From: Nocardioides albus
GTDB taxonomy: Bacteria > Actinomycetota > Actinomycetes > Propionibacteriales > Nocardioidaceae
DNA length: 64,000 nt
NCBI RefSeq assembly: GCF_014648255.1
Contig: NZ_BMQT01000006.1
Span: 248,001-312,000, forward strand
Direction: 5' to 3'
Below the pieces are notes generated by a model, which was not told the DNA's origin, did no database searches, and saw only the letters and a list, made by a program, of their open reading frames with translations. Positions 47,204 through 54,608 of this stretch are shown piece by piece (the first letter of the stretch is position 1; each line of letters begins with the position of its first letter). The position numbers and the translations under genes were made by a program.

Positions 47204-47245
47204 AGTGGCGCTTCCTTCGTCGAACTCCGCGAAGGAAGCGCCACT
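47204..47245. terminator. hairpin 1 of the paired element
   Basis: AGTGGCGCTTCCTTCG and CGAAGGAAGCGCCACT are perfect 16-bp arms with a ten-base loop. Located 34 bases after the tex stop, it may terminate tex. Confidence 0.75.
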
Positions 47246-47363
47246 GACCGGGTTACCTCGGTGAACATTCCGCGGCAGCGCCCAACCCGCGACCCGGCGC
47301 GACCCTCTCCAGCACCAGGGCCGGCTACGCCGACGTCCGTCCACCGAGCTACCTCGGTCCAGT

Positions 47364-47399
47364 GGCACCTCCTTCGTGGAACTCCACGAAGGAGGTGCC
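47364..47399. terminator. hairpin 2 of the paired element
   Basis: GGCACCTCCTTCGTGGA and TCCACGAAGGAGGTGCC are perfect 17-bp arms, loop AC. Two base pairs are changed on both sides relative to hairpin 1, keeping pairing. It lies 12 bases beyond the PNPOx stop on the minus strand, where it would serve as terminator. Confidence 0.75.
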
Positions 47400-47410
47400 C
47401 ACCGACCGAG

Positions 47411-48118
47411 TTACCTCGGTGAACATTCCGCGGCAGCGCCCAACCCCGTGGCGCGGCGTACGACATCCTCCGGGGGTGCCCCCTGCGCGTCCTCGGCCGT
47501 CACCGGGGCGTCGGCGACGCGGTGGATCGGGATCACGCCCGCCCAGATGCCGGCCTCGATGTCCTCCGGGTCGTCGACGGGACCCTCGGCTCGCGCCTTC
47601 ATCGACGCCTCCGCGAGCGGGAGGGCGAGGACGGCGGTGGCGGCGAGCTCCTTGCGGGTGGCCGGCCTCAGCGTCGCCCAGCGCCCGGGGATCATCTGGT
47701 CGACGACCAGCGCCAGGGCGTGCTCACGCTCGTCGGGCTCCTCCACCAGGCGCGGGCGGCCGATGACGACGGCCGAGCGGTAGTTCATCGAGTGGTGGAA
47801 CCCGCTGCGCGCGGCGACCAGGCCGTCGAGCTCGGTGATCGTGACGCACACGTCGCGCTCCAGCGCCTTCGCGAGCCAGCCGGCAGCCACCGAGCCGTGC
47901 AGATAGAGCGAGCCACCGGCGTCCGGGCCGTCGAGGTCGAAGCCGTACGCGGTGGGCAGCACCACCGGGTGGGCGTCCTCGCCCGATCCGACGGTGACGC
48001 CGAGGTGGGCGACGAGCGCGTCGCCGAGGAAGGCGTGCAGGCGCTCGCGGTCGGGGACGGCGCGGTTCTTGCCTCGGCTGATCTGGGTGCGTGGGGTGGG
48101 TGACAACGTCGTGCTCAT
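47411..48118 (-). CDS. pyridoxamine 5'-phosphate oxidase-like FMN-binding protein
   Basis: A 235-aa split-barrel protein of the Pyridox_ox_2 type: HPVVLPTAYGFDLDG, GSLYLHGSVAAGWL, and SGFHHSMNYRSAVVIGRPR. It is divergent from a MocR/PdxR regulator, a common pairing, so it may act in vitamin B6 or related redox metabolism. ATG 48118 fits. Its last 11 residues (GLGAAAECSPR) and stop are encoded by repeat copy 2, so the C-terminus was probably altered by the repeat. Confidence 0.8.
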   Translation of the reverse strand: MSTTLSPTPRTQISRGKNRAVPDRERLHAFLGDALVAHLGVTVGSGEDAHPVVLPTAYGFDLDGPDAGGSLYLHGSVAAGWLAKALERDVCVTITELDGLVAARSGFHHSMNYRSAVVIGRPRLVEEPDEREHALALVVDQMIPGRWATLRPATRKELAATAVLALPLAEASMKARAEGPVDDPEDIEAGIWAGVIPIHRVADAPVTAEDAQGAPPEDVVRRATGLGAAAECSPR

Positions 48119-48139
48119 GGCACCATCCTCGGAGAGAAG

Positions 48140-48183
48140 TGGCCTGCACGCACAGGCCAATTCCGACCGAATCTGACAGGCCA
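48140..48183. promoter_or_regulatory. candidate MocR operator repeats
   Basis: TGGCCTG (48140-48146) faces CAGGCCA (48153-48159), and a second CAGGCCA is at 48177-48183, 24 bases further as a direct repeat. They occupy the 73-bp divergent gap between the PNPOx-like and MocR genes. Confidence 0.65.
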
Positions 48184-48191
48184 TTCGAACG

Positions 48192-49577
48192 ATGCTCCCC
48201 GTGACTCTCGATCGCACCTCCAGCGAGCCGCTACCCGCCCAGCTCGCCGAGCAGGTCCGCTCCCTGGTTCTGTCCGGCACCCTCAGGACCGGCGACCGGG
48301 TCCCGTCGAGCCGCGCGCTCGCCACCGACCTGGGCGTCTCGCGGGCGGTGATCGAGCAGGCCTACGACCAGCTCGCCGCCGAAGGGTGGCTCGAGGCACG
48401 CCGCGGGTCCGGGACGTACGTCACCACGACCCGTGCCGCCGCGGCCGCACCGCAGGTGACCACTCGACCGACGCGCGTGACGTCTCGGGCGACGCGCGTG
48501 ACGTCTCGGGCGACGCCAGTGACGCCTCGGCGCTTCCCGCGGTCACTCCCTCGCCTGGATACGGGCACGCCGTTCTTCGACCCGCGGCTGGAGCCGGGAT
48601 GGCGGCGGGCGTGGCGAGAGGTCTCGGTCGCCGCGCCTCCCCGCGGGTACGACGACCCGCTGGGTCTGCCGGAGCTGCGCGAGGCGCTGGCGGCGCGGCT
48701 CGGACGCACCCGCGGCATGGACCTCCACCCGGACGAGATCATCGTGACCGCGGGCACCACCGACGGGCTTCGCGCCGTCCTTCCCGAGCTGCGCCCGGGC
48801 CCGGTCGCGGTGGAGGATCCCGGCTACCGGGCCGCCGCCGAGACGGTGCTCACCTACGGACGCGAGGTCATCGACCTGCCTGCCGTGGAGACGGTCGGCG
48901 ACCTGGGTGATGCGGTGGCTGCGTACGTCACCCCGGCCCACCAGCACCCCCTGGGACGGGTCATGCCTGCCGCCGACCGGCTGGCGCTGATCGCGGCGGC
49001 TCGGAAGGCGGACGCGGTCGTGATCGAGGACGACTACGACTCGGAGTTCCGCTACGACGTCGCTCCTGTGCCCACGATGGCCACGCTAGATCGTGACCGC
49101 GTGGTCTATCTCGGCACCGCGGCGAAGTCGGTCGTCCCGACCCTTCGCCTCGGCTGGCTGGTCGCACCACCCGATCTGCACGAGCTGATCCTGCACCGTC
49201 GCACGATCACCCACGCCGGGGCGGCCTGGCCCTCGCAGCGCGCTCTGCTCACCCTGCTCCGCGACGGCTGGCTGGACCGGGCGGTTCGCTCGGCCCGACG
49301 CGTCTACGCCGAGCGTGCCCCGCGCGTTGCCGAGGCGATGAGCCCCTACGCCACGCTCGCCGGCCCGCTGGCCGGCATGTACTCCACGTGGTTGCTGCCC
49401 GAGCCGGACGCTGTCCGGGCCCGCGCCGCGGCGAGAGCCGCCGGCTTCGAGATCAATCTGCTCTCCACCTACGCCCGGACCAGCGGGCTGACCGGCCTGG
49501 TGGTCGGCTTCGGCGGGATCAGCGACACCGAGCTGGACCAGGCGCTCGCGGCCGTCACCGGGGCGCTCGGGCGCTAG
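48192..49577 (+). CDS. MocR/PdxR-type GntR regulator with aminotransferase domain
   Basis: A 461-aa regulator. N-terminal GntR winged helix (about 12-75, VPSSRALATDLGVSRAVIEQ), a linker with 7-residue repeats (about 88-115), then a fold-type I aminotransferase domain: VIEDDYDSEFRYD (PLP-contact Asp) and TAAKSVVPTLRLGW (K318-type PLP Lys). PdxR regulators sense PLP and control pyridoxine synthesis. The divergent PNPOx gene is the likely target. Its stop TAG shares CTAG with the next convergent gene. Confidence 0.9.
   Translation: MLPVTLDRTSSEPLPAQLAEQVRSLVLSGTLRTGDRVPSSRALATDLGVSRAVIEQAYDQLAAEGWLEARRGSGTYVTTTRAAAAAPQVTTRPTRVTSRATRVTSRATPVTPRRFPRSLPRLDTGTPFFDPRLEPGWRRAWREVSVAAPPRGYDDPLGLPELREALAARLGRTRGMDLHPDEIIVTAGTTDGLRAVLPELRPGPVAVEDPGYRAAAETVLTYGREVIDLPAVETVGDLGDAVAAYVTPAHQHPLGRVMPAADRLALIAAARKADAVVIEDDYDSEFRYDVAPVPTMATLDRDRVVYLGTAAKSVVPTLRLGWLVAPPDLHELILHRRTITHAGAAWPSQRALLTLLRDGWLDRAVRSARRVYAERAPRVAEAMSPYATLAGPLAGMYSTWLLPEPDAVRARAAARAAGFEINLLSTYARTSGLTGLVVGFGGISDTELDQALAAVTGALGR
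48453..48515. repeat. 21-bp minisatellite in the MocR linker
   Basis: Units at 48453-48473, 48474-48494 and 48495-48515; the latter two are identical (start CGCGTGACG). Encoded heptads are QVTTRPT, RVTSRAT and RVTSRAT, then a degenerate PVTPRR. Confidence 0.9.
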
Positions 49578-49840
49578 CGGCCCGGCCCGTCCTCCTCGAT
49601 CAGGTCGAAGAGGTTCTCCAGGCTGTCCGGGTCGTCCTCGCCGCCACCGACGGCCCACCCGCTGCTGGTACGCCGCAGCTGCGCGCCGACGAGCCGACAC
49701 GACTCTCCGGCCTTGTGCGCGTAGTGAGCCGTCCGGGTCCGTGGCCGCCGCAGCACCAGGGCGTTCCCGCACGCCGGGCACAGCGCCCAGTCGACCGCCG
49801 CCTCGTCCGTCGCCATCTGCAGCTCGTCGCGCTCGTCCAC
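49574..49840 (-). CDS. small zinc-ribbon-like hypothetical protein
   Basis: An 88-aa protein with CPACGNALV (Cys pair, about 21-24) followed by RRPRTRTAHYAHKAGESC, hinting at one zinc site with Cys/His, and an acidic C-terminal end (EDDPDSLENLFDLIEED). No family was recognised. Starts: GTG 49840 or ATG 49816. It ends tail-to-tail with the MocR gene, sharing CTAG. Ten bases separate it from the DUF4233 gene on the same strand, so it may be the end of the folC operon. Confidence 0.6.
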   Translation of the reverse strand: MDERDELQMATDEAAVDWALCPACGNALVLRRPRTRTAHYAHKAGESCRLVGAQLRRTSSGWAVGGGEDDPDSLENLFDLIEEDGPGR

Positions 49841-49850
49841 GTCCGCAAAC

Positions 49851-50270
49851 CTACCTGGGCTCGGCGTCTTCCCCGGTCGATTCCTCGGTCGATTCGTGGG
49901 CGAGGATCTGGTCGAACGCCTCGAAGGCGGCAGCGCGCTCGCGCTCGATCTTTCGGCCGAGGAAGTCGGCCATGCCCCACAGGAACGCGAAGATCACGCC
50001 GACGACGAACATGATGGAGATCAGGAAGCCCATCCCGATCGCGACGACCTGCAGCGCCCAGCCGAGCCAGTAGGCCCACGGGCGACGCAGGAGACCGGCC
50101 ACGATGATGCAGGCCACGAAGAAGCCGAGGCCCAGCGGGAGCGCCAGCCAGGCGGGCACCCCGCCGATCGAGATCATCACCGGCGCGGCCAGCGCGACCG
50201 CGAGCCCTTCCATCGACACGATCGCGGCGCACATCCCGCGCCGCGGCGACTTCTCCCGTTCAGTCGTCAT
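49851..50270 (-). CDS. DUF4233 membrane protein
   Basis: A 139-aa protein with about four hydrophobic segments (about 15-110: VALAAPVMISI, LALPLGLGFFVA, YWLGWALQVVAI, ISIMFVVGVIFAF) and a charged C-terminus. DUF4233 genes commonly follow folC in actinobacteria; function is unknown. ATG 50270 lies inside the 3' end of folC (11-base overlap), so they are co-translated. Confidence 0.8.
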   Translation of the reverse strand: MTTEREKSPRRGMCAAIVSMEGLAVALAAPVMISIGGVPAWLALPLGLGFFVACIIVAGLLRRPWAYWLGWALQVVAIGMGFLISIMFVVGVIFAFLWGMADFLGRKIERERAAAFEAFDQILAHESTEESTGEDAEPR

Positions 50271-51702
50271 CTGCGTCGGCCTCCAGATACGCCTCCAGCT
50301 CCGGGTCCGAGGTCGGCACGACCCGAGCGGTCGCGGCCGAGACACCGGACGAGCTGCGCGTCCCGAGCAACGTACGCGCCTCCCCCGCGGTCACCACGGA
50401 GCCGGTCACGAGCACCGCACCCTCGGAGATCGAGCCGCCGGCGGAGGACTCCGACAGGCCCATCGCCGCGTCGATGGCGTCGGCGAGGCGGGGCACCACC
50501 GATACCCGCTCCTCGCCGTAGAGCTCGACGGCGATCTTGGCGAGCTCGACCGCGGGAAGGGCTCGCTCGGTGGAGTTCTGGGTGACGACGAGATGCTCGA
50601 GCACCGGTTCGAAGGCCGCGAGCAGACCCTCGACGTCCTTGTCCGCCATCACGCCGATGACACCTACGACACCGGAGAAGGAGAACGAGTCCTCGAGGGC
50701 GGCGACGGTCGCCTCGGCACCGGCCGGGTTGTGGGCGGCGTCGAGCAGGATCGTCGGGGACGATCGCACGATCTCAAGCCGTCCCGGCGAGTCGACCTTG
50801 GCGAAGGCGTCGCGCACGAGCTCGTCCCCGAGCACGGTCTCGCCCAGGAACGCCTCGACCGCGGCCAGCGCCGCTGCCGCGTTCTGTGCCTGGTGGGCGC
50901 CGTAGAGCGGCAGGAAGAGATCCTCGTACGTCCCGTGCAGCCCGCGCAGCGTGATGATCTGCCCGCCCACGGCCGGCGTCCGGGACACGACCGCGAAGTC
51001 GGTGCCCTCCCAGAGCAGCCGGGCGCCGACCTCGGCGGCGTGCTGGTCCAGCACGGCAGCGACATCGACGCCCTGTTCGGCGATCACCGCGACGCCTCCG
51101 GGCTTGATGATCCCGGCCTTCTCCCGGGCGATCGCGACCGGTGTCTCACCGAGGTACTTCGCGTGGTCGATCGAGATCGGGGTCACGACCGCCACATCGG
51201 CGTCGGCCACGTTCGTGGCGTCCCAGCCGCCGCCCAGCCCGACCTCGACGACGGCGACGTCGACCGGAGCCTCGGCGAACTTCGCGTACGCCATCCCGAC
51301 CGTCGTCTCGAAGAAGGAGAGCGGGTGCGGCTGGTCGTCGTCGACCAGGCTCAGGTAGTGGGCGACGTCGTTGAACGCGGCGACGAAGTCGTCGTCCGAC
51401 AGCGGCTCGCCATCGATCGAGATCCGCTCGTTGATCCGCTCCACGTGCGGCGAGGTGAACCTCCCCACCCGCAGGTCCAGGGACCGCAGCAGCGTGTCGA
51501 TCATCCGAGAGGTGGAGGTCTTGCCGTTGGTGCCGGTCAGCTGGATGATCCGGAAGGCGTCCTGCGGATCACCGAGGATCTCGAGCAGGGCACGGATCCG
51601 GTCCAGGGAGGGCTCGAGGCGGGTCTCGGGCCAGCGCGACTGCAGCGCTTCCCAGACCTCCTCGATCGTGGCCGCCAGGCGCGGTGCGGGAGTCTCACTC
51701 AT
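50260..51702 (-). CDS. folC: bifunctional folylpolyglutamate/dihydrofolate synthase
   Basis: A 480-aa Mur-ligase-like enzyme that attaches glutamate to folates. It has VTGTNGKTSTSRMI-like ATP loop (reads QLTGTNGKTSTS near 57-68), VGLGGGWDATNV (about 153-164), and the C-terminal DAAHNPAG segment. Length is slightly above usual because of an extended, acidic C-terminus (about 455-480). The ATG at 51702 fits the MSETPAPRLA N-terminus. folC normally sits after valS; here an M48 protease and a GNAT gene lie between. Confidence 0.92.
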   Translation of the reverse strand: MSETPAPRLAATIEEVWEALQSRWPETRLEPSLDRIRALLEILGDPQDAFRIIQLTGTNGKTSTSRMIDTLLRSLDLRVGRFTSPHVERINERISIDGEPLSDDDFVAAFNDVAHYLSLVDDDQPHPLSFFETTVGMAYAKFAEAPVDVAVVEVGLGGGWDATNVADADVAVVTPISIDHAKYLGETPVAIAREKAGIIKPGGVAVIAEQGVDVAAVLDQHAAEVGARLLWEGTDFAVVSRTPAVGGQIITLRGLHGTYEDLFLPLYGAHQAQNAAAALAAVEAFLGETVLGDELVRDAFAKVDSPGRLEIVRSSPTILLDAAHNPAGAEATVAALEDSFSFSGVVGVIGVMADKDVEGLLAAFEPVLEHLVVTQNSTERALPAVELAKIAVELYGEERVSVVPRLADAIDAAMGLSESSAGGSISEGAVLVTGSVVTAGEARTLLGTRSSSGVSAATARVVPTSDPELEAYLEADADDD

Positions 51703-51808
51703 CGGGGTCGAGTCTAGGCTCTGCACGCCTCCCCGCGAATTGCCAGACCCGCTACCCTCCCACTGATCTCGGACTGATCCCCCCCATCCCCCACAAGGTC
51801 CACCATTC

Positions 51809-53641
51809 ATGCGTACGCTCCGGACTGCTCTCGCGGTCTCGCTCCTGACGGGTGCCTATCTGCTGGCTGCCGTCGTCCTCGTCGGCCAACAGGTGCTCCC
51901 ACGGCGCCGCGCCAGGACCGCGGCCGACCCCGGTGGACTGGTGCTCACCGAGCAGGATCAGCCGGCGCTGTGGGCGGACGTCCGCCAGCTGGCTGCGACG
52001 GCCGGGACCCGCGCCCCCGACGAGATCCGCCTGGTGGCAGACGCCAACGCCGCGGTCAGCGACGAGACCAGCATCCTCGGGCTCCGTTCGGGCACCCGGC
52101 GCATGTTCCTCGGCGTACCTCTCCTCCAGGGGCTCTCCCGCAACCAGCTGCACGTGGTTCTCGCCCACGAGCTGGGTCACCACAGCACCACCCGCTCCCG
52201 GCTCGGCGCCCTCGTGCACCGCAGCCGCCTGGCGATCGCGGAGGTCGCCGCCGGCCTCACCAGCCCGTTGACGAAACGGCCCTTCCGGACGTACGCCCGG
52301 ATCTTCTTCGCCCTCACCCGCCCGCTCGCACACGCCCATGAGCTGGACGCCGACCGGGTCAGCGCGCAGGTCGCCGGTCCGCAGACCGCCGGGGTCACCC
52401 TGCGTACGCTCCCCGCACTCGACGCCGCCTGGCGCATCTACCTGGAGCAGTACGTCGAGGCGGGCGCCCATTACGGGCTGCGGCCCACGCGCTTCTTCGA
52501 CAGCTTCACCCACCTGATGAGCGACCCCGAACGGCTCGAGGAGCTCGCCAGGATCAGTGCGGCGCCCGCCGAGACGACGGCGTCGGCTTACGACTCCCAC
52601 CCGCCCCTCGCGGAGCGGATCGAGCGACTGGAGTCGATGGCCTCCACGGACGAGACGGACAGGTCCGGAAACGCCGCGAGCATCCTGCGCTACCCGCAGC
52701 AGACCTTCCTCGCGCTCGAGGACAAGACGTTCGCGGGCTCGGGGCTGACCGCAGCACCGATGACCGAGATCGTGGCCGTCGCCGGTGCCCGTGCCGCGAC
52801 GATCGATGCCGAGATCCTCCTCAATGCGATGCGGGAGAACCAGATCGTGCCGGCCACCGCCCGGGGCGCACTCGACCTGATCGCCTCCGGCAACCTTGAC
52901 ACCCTGCTCGGCCTGGTCGAGGTCGAGTCCACCACCGCCGATGAGGCCGGCGACACGGCAGGCGAGACGCGACGCCGGACCATCGCCCGCCTCCTCGGAG
53001 CCGCCATCGCCCACGAGCTGGTCGGCGAGGACAAGGCCCGCTACGAGCTCAGCTGGGCGGGCCCGTGGCGACTGATCGACATCGCCGGCCAGGAGGTCGA
53101 CGCCGAGAGCCTCGCCTACGAGGCCCTCGACTCCCCCGGCTACGCCGCCGCGCTGCGCGCCTGGGTGCACCAGCTCGACGCGCAGGTCGACACCGAGACG
53201 CAGGAGCGCGCCTCGTCCGACACGCAGACCCCGGCGCCGCCCGACGGCTTCATCGGCGCCCTGGCACCGATCTCCGGCGACGGCTTCCGTACGCTCCTGG
53301 TGACCGACACCGGCCTGATGATGCTCAAGCCCTCAGGCTCCGACCGCCTCGCCACCGGCCTGGCCTCGGTCACCTCCGGCTCGCCCGGCAGGAAGCTGAT
53401 CCAGCGCGCCCTGGACAGGTCCCCCGCCGAGCTCGCCGCTGCCTCGAACACCGCCTACATCCCCTGGAACCAGATCCGCGCCCTCCACCTCAAGCAGAGC
53501 AGCAGCGGCCGCCGCTCCGCCGACATCACCACCGCCACCGGCATCGGCTGGTCCCTGCACTGGACCGACGCCGCCGAGGTCGAGGGTCACATCTGGCCGG
53601 CCGTCGACCACTACCTCGGCCGCCGCTTCACCGTCGACTGA
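51809..53641 (+). CDS. M48 family metallopeptidase with long C-terminal region
   Basis: A 610-aa protein. An N-terminal membrane segment (about 5-27), then an HtpX/Ste24-like metalloprotease with HELGHH (HExxH; about 119-124) and a second ligand region HELDADRVSAQ near 175-185. The last 320 residues are not the usual M48 core: an alpha-helical part (290-450) and a beta-rich end (GFRTLLVTDTGLMML) with no recognised domain. Likely a membrane-associated quality-control protease. It lies divergent from folC. Confidence 0.8.
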   Translation: MRTLRTALAVSLLTGAYLLAAVVLVGQQVLPRRRARTAADPGGLVLTEQDQPALWADVRQLAATAGTRAPDEIRLVADANAAVSDETSILGLRSGTRRMFLGVPLLQGLSRNQLHVVLAHELGHHSTTRSRLGALVHRSRLAIAEVAAGLTSPLTKRPFRTYARIFFALTRPLAHAHELDADRVSAQVAGPQTAGVTLRTLPALDAAWRIYLEQYVEAGAHYGLRPTRFFDSFTHLMSDPERLEELARISAAPAETTASAYDSHPPLAERIERLESMASTDETDRSGNAASILRYPQQTFLALEDKTFAGSGLTAAPMTEIVAVAGARAATIDAEILLNAMRENQIVPATARGALDLIASGNLDTLLGLVEVESTTADEAGDTAGETRRRTIARLLGAAIAHELVGEDKARYELSWAGPWRLIDIAGQEVDAESLAYEALDSPGYAAALRAWVHQLDAQVDTETQERASSDTQTPAPPDGFIGALAPISGDGFRTLLVTDTGLMMLKPSGSDRLATGLASVTSGSPGRKLIQRALDRSPAELAAASNTAYIPWNQIRALHLKQSSSGRRSADITTATGIGWSLHWTDAAEVEGHIWPAVDHYLGRRFTVD

Positions 53642-53661
53642 CCCGCCGAGTCGGCAGGTCA
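53639..53661. terminator. hairpin spanning two stop codons
   Basis: TGACCCGCCGA and TCGGCAGGTCA pair at 10 of 11 positions around one G. The left TGA is the M48 stop; the right TCA is the stop of the convergent GNAT gene. Confidence 0.6.
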
Positions 53662-54540
53662 GGGGACGATCGTGTGGTTGGCCATGTCGACGACGGGGCG
53701 GTAGCCGATCTTGGCGTAGACGTGGTTGGAGACGGGGTTGTCGACGTCGGTGAACAGGCACAGCCGGGTGCCGTCGGCGCCGAGGAGACGTGAGGCCGCG
53801 GCGGTCACCGCGGTGCCGTAGCCGTGGCCCCGCTGCTCCTTCGGCGTGTAGACCGGCGCGATCCGGACCACGCCGTGCGCCGGCAGGGTCGCGCCGCACA
53901 GGGACACGATCTCGCCGTCGACCTCCCACAGCAGCAGGAACTCCTCGATCCGGCGGCGCACCTCGTCCTCGCCGACAGCGGCGTGCTCATGGGCGTAGGC
54001 CTTGTTCGTGGACTGTTCCCGGGCGGCGCGCCCGAAGTCGGCCAGCCATGCGCGGCACAGCTCGAGATCGTCGTACGTCGCCGGGCGGGCGCGCCCAGGA
54101 ACGCCCGCCGGCATCACCAGCGTCCCGAGCTCGTGCAGACGCGACGCCATCGCCACGCTCACCCGCCCGCCGGTGAGCCGGACCGTCTCCTCGGCCACCG
54201 TCCGTGCCGCAGGAAGCGCGCCGTTGGACCCACCGGCGTACTCGCCGCGCTCGTGCAGCCGACGGGCCAGGTCCACCGCCGCCGCCTCCGGCATCGGGCA
54301 GACGTAGAGCGGGTACGGCTCGAAGTCGGCCGTCCGCATCGCCGCCCCCACGACGTGGTCACCCTCCCGAGCGATCGCGAACCAGCGATAGGGCCCGCCC
54401 TGCTCGACCCGGGTCGCCTTCTCGGCGTTGGTGGCGAGCACGTTGGCGACCATCGGCTCCCTGGCGAGGTAGTCCTCCGCGACGGCGAGGAACTCGGCTG
54501 GATCGGTGAAGAACTCGATGGTGCCCACGCACCGAAGCAT
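53659..54540 (-). CDS. GNAT-family N-acetyltransferase (tandem GNAT-type)
   Basis: A 293-aa protein. The C-terminal half is a GNAT fold with [20 protein letters not shown] (acetyl-CoA loop) and [16 protein letters not shown]; the N-terminal half ([20 protein letters not shown]) appears to be a degenerate second GNAT-like lobe. Substrate unknown. Starts ATG 54540 or GTG 54528 are both possible; neither has a clear ribosome site. It is divergent from valS. Confidence 0.75.
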   Translation of the reverse strand: MLRCVGTIEFFTDPAEFLAVAEDYLAREPMVANVLATNAEKATRVEQGGPYRWFAIAREGDHVVGAAMRTADFEPYPLYVCPMPEAAAVDLARRLHERGEYAGGSNGALPAARTVAEETVRLTGGRVSVAMASRLHELGTLVMPAGVPGRARPATYDDLELCRAWLADFGRAAREQSTNKAYAHEHAAVGEDEVRRRIEEFLLLWEVDGEIVSLCGATLPAHGVVRIAPVYTPKEQRGHGYGTAVTAAASRLLGADGTRLCLFTDVDNPVSNHVYAKIGYRPVVDMANHTIVP

Positions 54541-54608
54541 GGCGAGTGCGCAACGCCGTTCTCAACCGGTTTCGCGCCAGGAACCGCGCGCCCATAGGAT
54601 TTGGTCCC

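Larger units (their letters stand above)
47186..47446. repeat. two-copy direct repeat with palindromic boxes
   Basis: Copy 1 (47186-47288) and copy 2 (47343-47446) are offset by about 158 bp. Each has an ACCGAGNTACCTCGGT-like box, a long hairpin, another box, and an identical 37-base end (47252-47288 and 47410-47446). The boxes are at 47186, 47247, 47343 and 47405. Copy 2 encodes the last 12 codons of the PNPOx-like gene. Confidence 0.9.

Noticed and set aside
47197-47466. small open frame in the paired-hairpin region
   Set aside because: It reads through the inverted repeats and shares its codons with repeats.
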